Below are positions 34,325 to 43,269 of a DNA stretch of 64,000 nucleotides, piece by piece. Below the pieces are notes generated by a model that was not told the DNA's origin, did not search any database, and worked only from the letters and a program-made list of their open reading frames with translations. A program made the translations under genes and the position numbers. The stretch is from SZUA-309 sp965215995 (GTDB lineage: Bacteria; Pseudomonadota; Gammaproteobacteria; Pseudomonadales; Azotimanducaceae), in assembly GCA_965215995.1 (NCBI GenBank), contig OZ244128.1, forward strand, positions 434,001-498,000. Reading direction: 5' to 3'. Each line of letters opens with the position of its first letter. The stretch's first letter is position 1.

Positions 34325-36004
34325 ATGGCAGGGGAGGAGCAGACCAACTCGATCGACGATCACGTCGTCACGCTGAATCCCATCGTCGGGGTCAACGTGG
34401 AGGATCTCGTCAAGGCCACCGGCGAAGTGCTGCAACAGGCGATGCTGCAGCCGGTGGTCGCCGCCGAGCATGTGCTGAAGCTGAATGGCGAGCTGATAAA
34501 GATCCTGTTCGGCGACACCTCGCACGCGCCGTCACCCAGGGATCGTCGTTTCTCGGACGAGGACTACACCAGCAACCCGCTTTTCGCCCGCCTGGCCAGG
34601 AGCTGGGTTGCCTGGAACGAATCACTCGGCGCCTGGGTCGAGGCCATGGGCCTGGAAGGGGAAGAACTGGAACGGGCCCGGTTCGTCACGACGGTTGCCG
34701 CTGACAGCCTTGCCCCCTCGAATTTTCTGCTTGGTAATCCTGCGGCACTCAGAAAAGCGTTCGAGTCCCGGGGGGGCAGCCTCGCGGCCGGTCTCAGAAA
34801 CTTCCTCGATGATGTGCGCAACAACGGCGGCATGCCCAGCCAGGTGGACAAGTCCGCGTTCACCGTTGGCGAGAACCTGGCCAGCACTCCCGGCGCGGTG
34901 ATTCACAGAAGTGAGGTTCTGGAGCTGATCCAGTACCAGCCACAGACCGATACTCAGCACGGTCAGCCGCTGCTGATCGTGCCGCCGCAGATCAACAAGT
35001 ACTACGTTTACGACATGTCGCCGGACAAGAGCATGGTGGCCTACCTGCTCGACCAGGGATTCCAGGTGTTCATGGTTTCCTGGCGGAACCCGACCGCCGA
35101 TCATCGCGCCTGGGGCCTGGATGACTACATCACGGCTCTGGAAGAGGCGCTCGGCGTCTGCCGGAGCGTGACCGGTGCGGACAAGGTCAACGTGGTGGGT
35201 GCCTGCGCGGGAGGCATCACCTTGACCACCGCCCTGGCTTATCTGGCCGGAAAAGGCCAGCTGGATAGCATCGCCTCGCTGACGTTGATGGTGAATGTGC
35301 TGCAGCCATCGAGCAGCGACTCGGTGCTGGGCCTGTTCACCAGCGACGAGGCCATCGAGTCAGCGCGGAAACGTTCCGCCCGGGCCGGTGTGCTGGATGG
35401 TGAAGACACGGCCCGGATCTTCAACTGGATGCGACCGAACGATCTGATCTGGAACTACGTGGTTTCCAACTACCTGCTGGGTGAGACACCGCCAGCCTTC
35501 GACATTCTTTACTGGAACAATGACACCACGCGGCTGCCGGCCCGGCTGCACAGCGATTTCCTGGATATATTCAAGGACAACCTGCTCACCAAGCAGGGTG
35601 AGTTGTCCGTTCACGATGTGCCCATCGATCTGAAGAAGATCAACGTGCCCGCCTTTGTGACCGGCGGTACTACCGACCACATCACGCCCTGGCAGGCCTG
35701 TTACCGGACCACGCAGCTGCTTGGCAGCGAGGTGACTTACGTGCTCAGCACGGCCGGTCACATTCAGAGCCTGATCAACCCACCGGCCAACTCGAAACGG
35801 AAGTTCTACACCAACCCGGAGACGCCCGTCTCCGCCGAGGCGTGGTTGAAGGCTGCCGAGGAGCATCAGGGCTCCTGGTGGCCATACTGGGTGACCTGGC
35901 TGAAGGCGCTCTACGAGGGTGATGAGATTCCGGCGCCCACCGAATACGGCAACAGCGAGCATCCGGAGCTCACACCTGCGCCGGGTACCTACGTGTTCGA
36001 ATGA
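34325..36004 (+). CDS. phaC: polyhydroxyalkanoate synthase
   Basis: A 559-residue class I-type PHA synthase. The lipase-like box is VVGACAGGIT with nucleophile Cys294; the general acid/base pair is in GGTTDHITPW (Asp) and STAGHIQSLINPP (His). The N-terminus is the variable helical region, then LLIVPPQINKYYVYDMSPDKSMVAYLLDQGFQVFMVSWRNP. It polymerises (R)-3-hydroxyacyl-CoAs on intracellular granules. GGAGG lies before the ATG. Its TGA overlaps the start of the depolymerase gene (ATGA). No phaA, phaB or phasin gene is in the window; the MaoC hydratases could provide monomers. Confidence 0.94.
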   Translation: MAGEEQTNSIDDHVVTLNPIVGVNVEDLVKATGEVLQQAMLQPVVAAEHVLKLNGELIKILFGDTSHAPSPRDRRFSDEDYTSNPLFARLARSWVAWNESLGAWVEAMGLEGEELERARFVTTVAADSLAPSNFLLGNPAALRKAFESRGGSLAAGLRNFLDDVRNNGGMPSQVDKSAFTVGENLASTPGAVIHRSEVLELIQYQPQTDTQHGQPLLIVPPQINKYYVYDMSPDKSMVAYLLDQGFQVFMVSWRNPTADHRAWGLDDYITALEEALGVCRSVTGADKVNVVGACAGGITLTTALAYLAGKGQLDSIASLTLMVNVLQPSSSDSVLGLFTSDEAIESARKRSARAGVLDGEDTARIFNWMRPNDLIWNYVVSNYLLGETPPAFDILYWNNDTTRLPARLHSDFLDIFKDNLLTKQGELSVHDVPIDLKKINVPAFVTGGTTDHITPWQACYRTTQLLGSEVTYVLSTAGHIQSLINPPANSKRKFYTNPETPVSAEAWLKAAEEHQGSWWPYWVTWLKALYEGDEIPAPTEYGNSEHPELTPAPGTYVFE

Positions 36005-36852
36005 TCAGGGACCATTTCCGGGACGTCGACGGTCAGCATCTCCGAGTCGTCACCGAGTTGGACCGGGCCGGTACGCCGCTGCTGATATTCAACGGCATCG
36101 GCGCCTCTGCCGGGCTGCTGCATCCACTGTTTCAGCGATTGAACGTGCCGGTGCTCACTTTCGACCTACCCGGTGTGGGCGGTTCGAAAACCTCGTTCAG
36201 ACCCAGGCGCCTATGGCAGTTCGCCCGGCTGGCGAGAAAGCTCCTGGCTGATCTCGAGATCGAGCAGTGTCATGTGATGGGCATCTCCTGGGGCGGCGGT
36301 CTGGCGCAGCAGTTCGCCTGGCAATACCCATCGATCACCCAGCGCCTGGTTCTCGCTGCCACCTCCACCGGATCGTTGATGATGCCACCGAAGCCGGGTG
36401 TCATCCTGCGCATGGCCACGCCCATGCGCTACCTGAGCGCAGGGTACTTCCGGCGAATCGCCGGTGAGATATACGGAGGTGATTTCAGAGACGATGCGGT
36501 ACTCAGAGAACATCACGCCCGACGCATGACCCCGCCCTCCATTGTCGGCTATCTGAGTCAGCTGTATGCGCTGTCCGGCTGGACCAGCCTGCCGTGGCTG
36601 CACCAGATTCGCGCACCGGCTCTCATCCTTGCCGGCGAAGACGACCCCATCATCCCGATGACCAATGCCCGGATTCTGCACAAGCGCCTGCCGAATGCCC
36701 AGTTGAAGACCTTCGATTGCGGCCATCTGTTCATCCTCACCCGCCTCGAGGCCGTCTGCGCCGACATCGATGCCTTTCTGGGCATTTCAACGCCGGTGAC
36801 CGAGATCAGAGGCGCTAGCGAACGGCTGCAAACCGGGCCGTATACTGGCTGA
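36001..36852 (+). CDS. phaZ: alpha/beta hydrolase, PHA depolymerase PhaZ-like
   Basis: A 283-residue alpha/beta hydrolase. It has LIFNGIGASAGLLHPLF, TFDLPGVGGS, the nucleophile elbow MGISWGGGLAQQFAWQYP (Ser in G-x-S-x-G), YGGDFRDD, LILAGEDDPIIPMTNARIL with the acid, and CGHLFILT with His. These match the intracellular medium-chain-length PHA depolymerase of Pseudomonas closely. Pairing with phaC (four-base overlap) supports a role in granule turnover. Chain-length preference is unknown. Confidence 0.9.
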   Translation: MIRDHFRDVDGQHLRVVTELDRAGTPLLIFNGIGASAGLLHPLFQRLNVPVLTFDLPGVGGSKTSFRPRRLWQFARLARKLLADLEIEQCHVMGISWGGGLAQQFAWQYPSITQRLVLAATSTGSLMMPPKPGVILRMATPMRYLSAGYFRRIAGEIYGGDFRDDAVLREHHARRMTPPSIVGYLSQLYALSGWTSLPWLHQIRAPALILAGEDDPIIPMTNARILHKRLPNAQLKTFDCGHLFILTRLEAVCADIDAFLGISTPVTEIRGASERLQTGPYTG

Positions 36853-37648
36853 CCTCGTAGAGACCCTGGGTGCGCTTCAGATTCGGAAAGAGGTCGTACC
36901 ACCAGGTGTAGTTCACCGCCGCACCGCCAGGCACCGGCATGGGCAGCGCGAAATTCTTCAGTTCCTTGTCCGTGACCACGCAGCGGCCGAAATCACCATG
37001 GTCATCTTCAATACAGACCCGATACTGAGCGCGCCGGCCGCTACCCTGGGTGTTGTCCAGGTCCATGCGAACCCGCCGCTCCTTACCATCTTCCTTCACG
37101 TACAGGTAGTTCTGACTGGAGACGGACTTATCGATGGTGACCAGCACATGCTGGGCGCCGCTCTCCGGGTCCTCCACGCCATGTACCAGCAGAAAGTGGT
37201 TGGAGGTCGGTCGTAACTTACCGAGACAGGCCCGGCTGTCCACCGTCAACTCGAATCGGGCCGTCCAGCGAATGGCTTCACCCCGTTTTCCCTGGCTGAG
37301 TTTTTCCAGGCCGCCCACTTTGGAGTGGCAGCCGCGACCGAGCAGATCCAGCTGCCTGCCGGAGCGCACCTGGGTCTCGCTGCGGTAGAACCCGGCCACC
37401 AGTTTTTGCCTCGCGTCCAGCGACAACAACAACAGGATGTCGATGTGTGGATCCTGATGGATGCTGCAATCCCGGGACGCGGGATTGCAGGGGTTGAAGT
37501 TCAGATCGTCATCCGGATCTTCAGTAAGCGCCGAGGCGAAGCTGCCTTCGTAGAGCCCGAGGTAGGGCTCGAGGTCGACCCGGGCCTGTGCGAAGCCAGA
37601 CAACAGGCAAGCAGCAAGCATCAGCAGCCGTGCCACGCCATGCATCAC
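36815..37648 (-). CDS. exported protein of unknown function (277 aa)
   Basis: A signal peptide (MMHGVARLLMLAACLLSGFAQA) precedes a soluble beta-rich protein. It starts RVDLEPYLGLYEGSFASALTEDPDDDLNFNPCNPASRDCSIHQDPHIDILLLL and ends NYTWWYDLFPNLKRTQGLYEVSQYTARFAAVR. Several Cys suggest disulphides and periplasmic location. I do not recognise the family. It overlaps the phaZ end by 38 bases in the convergent direction and lies just after malate synthase G on its strand. Confidence 0.75.
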   Translation of the reverse strand: MMHGVARLLMLAACLLSGFAQARVDLEPYLGLYEGSFASALTEDPDDDLNFNPCNPASRDCSIHQDPHIDILLLLSLDARQKLVAGFYRSETQVRSGRQLDLLGRGCHSKVGGLEKLSQGKRGEAIRWTARFELTVDSRACLGKLRPTSNHFLLVHGVEDPESGAQHVLVTIDKSVSSQNYLYVKEDGKERRVRMDLDNTQGSGRRAQYRVCIEDDHGDFGRCVVTDKELKNFALPMPVPGGAAVNYTWWYDLFPNLKRTQGLYEVSQYTARFAAVR

Positions 37649-37654
37649 CTTTGC

Positions 37655-39844
37655 TCAACTTTGCGCGGCCTTCGCCTGGCGGCGTCGGGCATGCAGTATG
37701 GGCTCGGTATAGCCACTCGGCTGCGACACACCTTCGAAGACCAGATCGCAGGCCGCCTGAAAGGCGATGGACGCATCATAGTCTGGCGCCATGGGCTGAT
37801 AGGCCGCGTCGTCCGCGTTCTGGCCATCCACCACCACGGCCATGCGCTTCATGGACTCCAGCACCTGCTCCCGGCTGGTGACACCGTGCAGCAGCCAGTT
37901 GGCGATGTGCTGGCTGGAGATCCGGCAGGTTGCCCGATCCTCCATCAGGCCCACATCGTTGATATCCGGCACCTTCGAGCAGCCAACACCCTGATCGATC
38001 CACCGGACCACGTAACCGAGAATGCCCTGGGCATTGTTGTCGAGCTCGTTCTTCACCTCATCGGCAGACAGGTTCTCACCCAGCATCAGGGGCACGGTCA
38101 GGATGTCATCCAGGCTCGCCCGTGCTCGACTCGAAAGTTCTTCCTGACGGGAGGCCACACTGACCTGGTGATAGTGCATGGCGTGCAGAGTGGCGGCCGT
38201 GGGCGACGGCACCCAGGCGGTGTTGGCACCGGCCTGCGGATGGCCGACTTTAGCCTCCAGCATCTCCTTCATTTCATCCGGCTTCGGCCACATGCCTTTA
38301 CCGATTTGAGCACGCCCCCTGAAGCCCGCAGCCAGACCGGCGTCCACGTTGGCGTCCTCATAGGCCTGAATCCACGGTTCCGCCTTGATCGCGTCCTTGC
38401 GCAGAAAGGGACCTGCCTGCATGGAGGTGTGAATTTCATCACCGGTTCGGTCGAGGAATCCGGTGTTGATGAATACCACACGCTCCTTCGCCACCTCGAT
38501 ACAGGCGCGCAGGTTCACCGTGGTTCGACGCTCCTCATCCATGATGCCGACCTTGAGTGTGTTCTTCGGCAGGCCCAGCACTTCCTCAACCCGGGTAAAA
38601 AGATCACAGGTGAGCTGCACCTCTTCCGGCCCGTGCATCTTCGGCTTGACGATGTAGACGCTGCCCGTGCGGGAATTGGACAGCATTCCGTTGCCCTGCA
38701 GGTCGTGCATGGCGGCAAGCGACGTCACCATGGCATCGAGAAAACCTTCCGGTACTTCGTTGCCGTCGGCGTCGAGCACCGCATCCGTGCTCATCAGATG
38801 GCCGACGTTGCGCACCAGAAGCAGGCTACGGCCGTGCAGGGCGAGCGGCTCGCCGTTCCTGCCTGTGTACTCACGGTCCGGATTCAACCGCCGAGTGATG
38901 GTGCGGCCGCCTTTTTCCATGGTCTCTTCAAGATCACCCTTCATCAGGCCGAGCCAGTTGCCGTAGACCACGCACTTGTCCTCCGCATCCACGGCGGCCA
39001 CGGAATCTTCGCAGTCCTGAATGGTGGTGACCGCGCTCTCGAGCACCACGTCCTTCACACCTGCCGGGTGCACCGCACCTACGTCGTGCGCCCGGTCGAT
39101 CTGAATGTCCACGTGCAGGCCGTTGTGCTTGAGCAGGATCGAGCTCGGATCCTCTTCATCGATGAATCCGACGAACTGGTCCGGGTCTTCAAGGCCTGTG
39201 TTTCCCCCGTTGTCCAGAACCGCGCGAAGCTGCCGATTACCCGCATCATCCGCGCCGATACCGTAAGCCACCACCTCACTATGGCTGGCCCCATCCAGCG
39301 GCACAGCCGAGTCCAGAAAGGCAGCAGCACGGGCGACGACAAGCTCGCCCCGGGCCGGGTTGTAGCTCGAACCCTTCTCCCTGCCGGGCTCCTCCGGAAT
39401 GATGTCCGTACCGTAAAAAGCGTCGTAGAGCGAACCCCAGCGGGCATTGGCGGCGTTCAGAGAGAACCGGGCGTTCATCACCGGCACCACCAGCTGCGGT
39501 CCGGCCACGAGGGCAATCTCCTCATCCACGTTCTCGGTCTCGATGGTGAAGGCTGCCGGTTCCGGCACCAGATAGCCGATCTCCGTGAGAAACGCCTTGT
39601 ACTCGGCGGCATCGATCTGCTGGCCCTTGCGGGCCAGATGCCACTCATCGATGGTCTTCTGCAGCGCTTCACGCTTCTCCAGCAGCGCTCTGTTTCTGGG
39701 TGCCAGCTCGGCAAGCAGGCGTTCGAAGCCTGACCAGAAATCATCCAGATCCACACCGGTGCCGGGCAGAACCTGCTCCGCTACCAGCGCATCGAGCTCG
39801 GCGGCAACCTTCAGACTACCGCGGCTGACACGATCTTCACTCAT
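37655..39844 (-). CDS. glcB: malate synthase G
   Basis: A 729-residue malate synthase G, the single-chain form of the glyoxylate-bypass enzyme that condenses glyoxylate and acetyl-CoA to malate. Characteristic parts are NARWGSLYDAFYGTDIIPE, NTGLEDPDQFVGFIDEEDPSSILLKHNGLHVDIQIDR, TIQDCEDSVAAVDAEDKCVVYGNWLGLMKGDL, YIVKPKMHGPEEV, GIMDEERRTTVNLRACIEVAKERVVFINTGFLDRTGDEIH with catalytic Arg and Asp, and the C-terminal VGCSKVPDINDVGLMEDRATCRISSQHIANWLLHG. I chose the ATG at 39844 (GGGGG upstream); a longer frame to 39886 adds atypical residues. Confidence 0.96.
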   Translation of the reverse strand: MSEDRVSRGSLKVAAELDALVAEQVLPGTGVDLDDFWSGFERLLAELAPRNRALLEKREALQKTIDEWHLARKGQQIDAAEYKAFLTEIGYLVPEPAAFTIETENVDEEIALVAGPQLVVPVMNARFSLNAANARWGSLYDAFYGTDIIPEEPGREKGSSYNPARGELVVARAAAFLDSAVPLDGASHSEVVAYGIGADDAGNRQLRAVLDNGGNTGLEDPDQFVGFIDEEDPSSILLKHNGLHVDIQIDRAHDVGAVHPAGVKDVVLESAVTTIQDCEDSVAAVDAEDKCVVYGNWLGLMKGDLEETMEKGGRTITRRLNPDREYTGRNGEPLALHGRSLLLVRNVGHLMSTDAVLDADGNEVPEGFLDAMVTSLAAMHDLQGNGMLSNSRTGSVYIVKPKMHGPEEVQLTCDLFTRVEEVLGLPKNTLKVGIMDEERRTTVNLRACIEVAKERVVFINTGFLDRTGDEIHTSMQAGPFLRKDAIKAEPWIQAYEDANVDAGLAAGFRGRAQIGKGMWPKPDEMKEMLEAKVGHPQAGANTAWVPSPTAATLHAMHYHQVSVASRQEELSSRARASLDDILTVPLMLGENLSADEVKNELDNNAQGILGYVVRWIDQGVGCSKVPDINDVGLMEDRATCRISSQHIANWLLHGVTSREQVLESMKRMAVVVDGQNADDAAYQPMAPDYDASIAFQAACDLVFEGVSQPSGYTEPILHARRRQAKAAQS

Positions 39845-39913
39845 TGATTCCCCCAATCGGATCGCGAAAAAGGGGCGAGTATACACGCGCCCTGCAACTG
39901 AAGCCGCCAGTCG

Positions 39914-41197
39914 TTAGCCTCCGAAGCGCCATGCTCCGTTCTCCCGCCTCACGGACAGCCCGAACTCATGCACGACCCGGTGATGCCTTCGGCAGAGCAA
40001 CACGGTATTCGAGAGAGAGGTTTCCCCACCTCGACTCCAGTGGACGATGTGATGGCCCTCCACGTACTTCACGCTGCCGCATCCCGGGTACTGGCAGTGC
40101 TTGTCTCGTACCTTGAGCGCCCGTCTGAGCGCGGGCGGTATGGTGCGCGTCTTGCGCCCCACATTGAGCACGTTGCCCGCGCCGTCTTCGAGCACGGAGA
40201 TCAGCGCACCATCGCAGGTGAGCCTTCTGATCGATTCGGGATGCAAAGGGGGACCGCGTTCGATCAGCGGCACCGGGGCCGTTCGTGATGATGTGGGTAG
40301 GGCCGAATTTACCGCGGTAAATCCATCGGCACTATTTATGGAGGGAGTTTCGGTGGGAGTTCCCGCGGAAAATTCCACCTCGGTCTCTGATCCCGGCGCT
40401 TCCACGGCAAACGTCTCCGCCGGCACATGCACCACCACCTGATAGTGGTCGGCCGTGCTCCCGGAACCGGGGTCGTCGCTCAGGCTGTCTTCCAGGGCAT
40501 GGGTCAGCGCATCCGCATGCCGCGCGCCATACGACTCATCACTGCCGAGCTCACGCTCCGCTTTCTCGATGGCCCGAATGAGAATCGCACCCTGTTCCGG
40601 GGTCAAGCGACCCCTCACCACCAGAGCGCCATCATCGTCCCAGCGATAGGTGAGCGAGCGCTGCCGAATCATCTCCTGCACGTCCTCGATACGCTCTTGC
40701 TTCCGGTAGCGTCGCACGATGTGCTCCAGCACATCCGCGTTGTGGGCACAGGCCTCGTGCAGCAGCTCGCGCTCGTTGTCTGCATTGGCTACCCGGGTCA
40801 ATGCTCGCACCTTGGCATAACTGAGCTTGCCTTCCCGGTAAGCGGCATCAATGACGGGGAGTTCCCCGAGCGCCCTGGCCACCCGTACTTTTTCACTAGC
40901 AGCACCGTAGCCGAACCCCAGTTCTCGCGTGAGCCAGGAGGCCAGGCGGATGGGTTGCCCGTCCAGGCCGTCGCGTCTGTCCAGTTCCCGGAGAATGCAC
41001 ATCAGGCGATAGTCGATGTGCTGGCGCTGTGCCATCAACAGGCGGAACTCTCGAAACAGGTCGATGAGCTTGCAGCGGGACAGATCCTGCATCGGCATGT
41101 TGAGACAGGGCTCGACCACAGCGTCTGTGCGGAGATCTTCTGCATTGGATGGAACGCAGATGGCAACGTCTTCCGAGACACAGCAGACTTCGGCCAT
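39914..41197 (-). CDS. DUF222/HNH endonuclease domain protein, LexA-box controlled
   Basis: A 427-residue protein. The first half is a DUF222-type helical region: LIDLFREFRLLMAQRQHIDYRLMCILRELDRRDGLDGQPIRLASWLTRELGFGYGAASEKVRVARALGELPVIDAAYREGKLSYAKVRALTRVA. The C-terminus is an HNH nuclease: CQYPGCGSVKYVEGHHIVHWSRGGETSLSNTVLLCRRHHRVVHEFG, with zinc-binding CxxC and HHxxH/HRxxH. DUF222-HNH proteins are common in Actinobacteria and some Gammaproteobacteria, role unknown. Start at ATG 41197, with AAGGAGAGG upstream. The LexA site is 26-45 bases upstream of this start. Confidence 0.9.
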   Translation of the reverse strand: MAEVCCVSEDVAICVPSNAEDLRTDAVVEPCLNMPMQDLSRCKLIDLFREFRLLMAQRQHIDYRLMCILRELDRRDGLDGQPIRLASWLTRELGFGYGAASEKVRVARALGELPVIDAAYREGKLSYAKVRALTRVANADNERELLHEACAHNADVLEHIVRRYRKQERIEDVQEMIRQRSLTYRWDDDGALVVRGRLTPEQGAILIRAIEKAERELGSDESYGARHADALTHALEDSLSDDPGSGSTADHYQVVVHVPAETFAVEAPGSETEVEFSAGTPTETPSINSADGFTAVNSALPTSSRTAPVPLIERGPPLHPESIRRLTCDGALISVLEDGAGNVLNVGRKTRTIPPALRRALKVRDKHCQYPGCGSVKYVEGHHIVHWSRGGETSLSNTVLLCRRHHRVVHEFGLSVRRENGAWRFGG

Positions 41198-41222
41198 GGG
41201 TCCTCTCCTTTTCGACTCCCGA

Positions 41223-41242
41223 TACTGTATAAATATACAGTA
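41223..41242. promoter_or_regulatory. LexA (SOS) box
   Basis: The 20-bp site TACTGTATAAATATACAGTA differs from the gammaproteobacterial consensus TACTGTATATATATACAGTA at one central base and keeps the CTG...CAG core perfectly. It lies 26 bases upstream of the ATG of the HNH endonuclease gene, on the other side of the ribosome binding site, so binding of LexA would block transcription. The diverging acetyltransferase gene starts 155 bases away and could also be affected. Confidence 0.88.
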
Positions 41243-41396
41243 TTGGCGCGAAAAGGCAAGCAAAAACATGGAGATAGCGCTTCTTCGAGATGGTCCTCTA
41301 ACCTCGAACTGTCAGTGCGCGGCGGCGATTTCGAGGCTCTGGACGGCCAGTATCAGACGATTTGACGAGGCCACATAGACTCAGCATTGTGCGCGA

Positions 41397-41891
41397 ATGC
41401 GCCTCACTACCCCCAGGCTCCTCGTCCGGTCGTTCACAACCGCAGACGTTGGTCCGTTCTCGGAGATCGTCGCCGACCCTGAGGTCATGAGGTATCTCGG
41501 CAAGGGCGGTCCGCTTACGGTCACCGAAGCGCACGCCTACATCCAGAAGTACCTGGAAATGGAGACGATCTCTGGATACTCCCGCAACGCAGTCATCTTG
41601 CGGGATACCGACAAACTAGTCGGGATGTGCGGTTTGGTAGACTTAGGAGACTATGTAGACCTCGGCTATCGGTTTAGTCGAGCTTACTGGGGAATGGGTA
41701 TAGCAACCGAGGCCGCCAGCGCGGTAATCAAACACGGGTTCGACGTGCTTGGTATAGAGGAAGTCACCGCCATCGTTGCGAAGGAAAACAAGCCATCAAT
41801 CAAGGTGGTTGAAAAGCTGGGTTTCCTCCGAATTGGAGAAGCGGAGACGGATGCAGGGATACCCTCCTTCCGCTATTTAAAACAGCGCTAG
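41397..41891 (+). CDS. GNAT acetyltransferase (RimJ/RimL-type)
   Basis: A 164-residue GNAT: MRLTTPRLLVRSFTTADVGPFSEIVADPEVMRYLGKGGPLT, ILRDTDKLVGMCGLVDLG, LGYRFSRAYWGMGIATEAASAVIKHGFDVLGIEEVTAIVAKENKPSIKVVEKLGF. The acetyl-CoA loop is WGMGIATEA. Family members acetylate ribosomal protein N-termini or small amines. Composition is visibly lower in GC than neighbouring genes (about 48% in one 60-base sample), which suggests horizontal transfer. Confidence 0.9.
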   Translation: MRLTTPRLLVRSFTTADVGPFSEIVADPEVMRYLGKGGPLTVTEAHAYIQKYLEMETISGYSRNAVILRDTDKLVGMCGLVDLGDYVDLGYRFSRAYWGMGIATEAASAVIKHGFDVLGIEEVTAIVAKENKPSIKVVEKLGFLRIGEAETDAGIPSFRYLKQR

Positions 41892-42613
41892 CTTGCGGGC
41901 CGTTCTTGGCGGCGCTCAAAAACGAACTGCATTCGCGCGTGCTCAGCTGATGGCTCCATAGATTCGTTGAACCACGCACACCTGAGTACCTCAACAAAGC
42001 CGTTTCGCTCTACCATTTCAGCGAACCCCTCAGGGTTGAACAGTTGCCATTCGAACACATCGGATGATCCATCTGCGTAGCCAATCTGGCATTGCATTCG
42101 CTTACCTTCCCATATGCGGCGCGTTTCGAGCGCTACGCCATCGCACTCATGCTTCTCATAGTTTGGCAGTGAGCGCAGGTGGTCGCGATTGTAGATGTCG
42201 AACACGACCCTTCCGAGAGGCCGCAACACCGAGGCGATACTCCGCACGATTGACTCGTTGGTCGCGGGATCATAGTAGCCAAAGCTGTGCCATAGATTCA
42301 CAACCCCATCGAAGATGGTATCGAGCTGGGACAGATCCCTCATGTCCAGTTCTTTGAAGGTCGCTCCAGGTATCGCCTTCCTCCGCGCCGACTCTATGGA
42401 AGCCTTGTTCTTGTCGATTCCTGTTACCTGAAAGCCTTTGCGTGTGAGGATTTCATCGTGCCTTCCAGGCCCACAGGCAACATCGAGAAGCGTAGGGAAC
42501 TCCCTGGGTGGCAGATGGCGCTCGATGAAAGCAACTTCCGAAGCGGTGTGCTCCTCAGGAATCGGATCGAGGAACACCGAATACCAGCCGGCCGAGAACG
42601 CATCGTGTTCCAT
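41888..42613 (-). CDS. class I SAM-dependent methyltransferase
   Basis: A 241-residue protein with motif I TLLDVACGPGRHDEILTRKGFQVTGIDKNKASIESARRKA, then FKELDMRDLSQLDTIFDGVVNLWHSFGYYD and VLRPLGRVVFDIYNRDHLRSLPNYEK. The substrate is unknown. It is convergent with the acetyltransferase (four-base overlap) and shares its lower GC (about 53% in one sample). Confidence 0.88.
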   Translation of the reverse strand: MEHDAFSAGWYSVFLDPIPEEHTASEVAFIERHLPPREFPTLLDVACGPGRHDEILTRKGFQVTGIDKNKASIESARRKAIPGATFKELDMRDLSQLDTIFDGVVNLWHSFGYYDPATNESIVRSIASVLRPLGRVVFDIYNRDHLRSLPNYEKHECDGVALETRRIWEGKRMQCQIGYADGSSDVFEWQLFNPEGFAEMVERNGFVEVLRCAWFNESMEPSAEHARMQFVFERRQERPAS

Positions 42614-42648
42614 TGCACCAATGCTTGGTCGTACCTCGTGTATCCAGC

Positions 42649-43173
42649 CTAATCCAGAACAGGAACTCGTATCTTCTGCCCAGGGTAGATCTTGTCGGGA
42701 TCTTCAATGACCTCTCTATTGGCCTCGAACAGTTGCGGATACTTCATGGCGTTTCCATAGAACTGCTTGGCGATGCCTGAGAGCGTGTCACCGCTTTGGA
42801 TAATGTAGAACTGCGTTCCAGCGGATGCGTCTGATGCCGGTGCTGCGCCAGATCGTGTTTCCGCACTCTGGCTGGGATCTGCACTGGCCGGAGAGGGCTC
42901 TTGCCTGATGGGTTCAATCACAGAAATACCCTCCGCATCGACGCGTTCCACCCCTTTTACGTTCCCTGCCATGAGAACGACCTTCTCCTTGCAGATCTCG
43001 TCCTTTGCACGTCCTGTCAGGGTCACTACGCCATCGTCGAACGCGACCCTCAAAGTGTCGACTCCGGGATTGTTGGTTTGGATGTGTTTCAGAATGTTGT
43101 CGGCAGCCTCCGCATCGGTGTCGAAGATCTTTCGACCGATGTGGGTCGCAAAGTCCATCAGGTTACTCAGCAT
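42649..43173 (-). CDS. BON and LysM domain protein (YgaU/Kbp-like)
   Basis: A 174-residue protein. The N-terminal BON domain reads DAEAADNILKHIQTNNPGVDTLRVAFDDGVVTLTGRAKDEICKEKVVLMAGNVKGVERVDAEGISV, and the C-terminal LysM domain reads FYIIQSGDTLSGIAKQFYGNAMKYPQLFEANREVIEDPDKIYPGQKIRVPV. This matches E. coli Kbp (YgaU), a cytoplasmic potassium-binding protein. A Pro/Ser/Ala linker joins the domains and is longer than in Kbp. ATG at 43173 is preceded by GGAGG. Confidence 0.9.
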   Translation of the reverse strand: MLSNLMDFATHIGRKIFDTDAEAADNILKHIQTNNPGVDTLRVAFDDGVVTLTGRAKDEICKEKVVLMAGNVKGVERVDAEGISVIEPIRQEPSPASADPSQSAETRSGAAPASDASAGTQFYIIQSGDTLSGIAKQFYGNAMKYPQLFEANREVIEDPDKIYPGQKIRVPVLD

Positions 43174-43269
43174 TGTTGTCCTCCAAAAAAAGATGCTCTG
43201 CACTGAAGCCACACCTCGCTCAGCATTGGTGTGGGACGCTTGCAGACAATTGAGTCAATCCGCGGATCG

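Noticed and set aside
37325..39733. An 802-codon plus-strand open frame
   Set aside because: It lies antisense to glcB, whose protein matches malate synthase G throughout. Long antisense frames are common in GC-rich genes.
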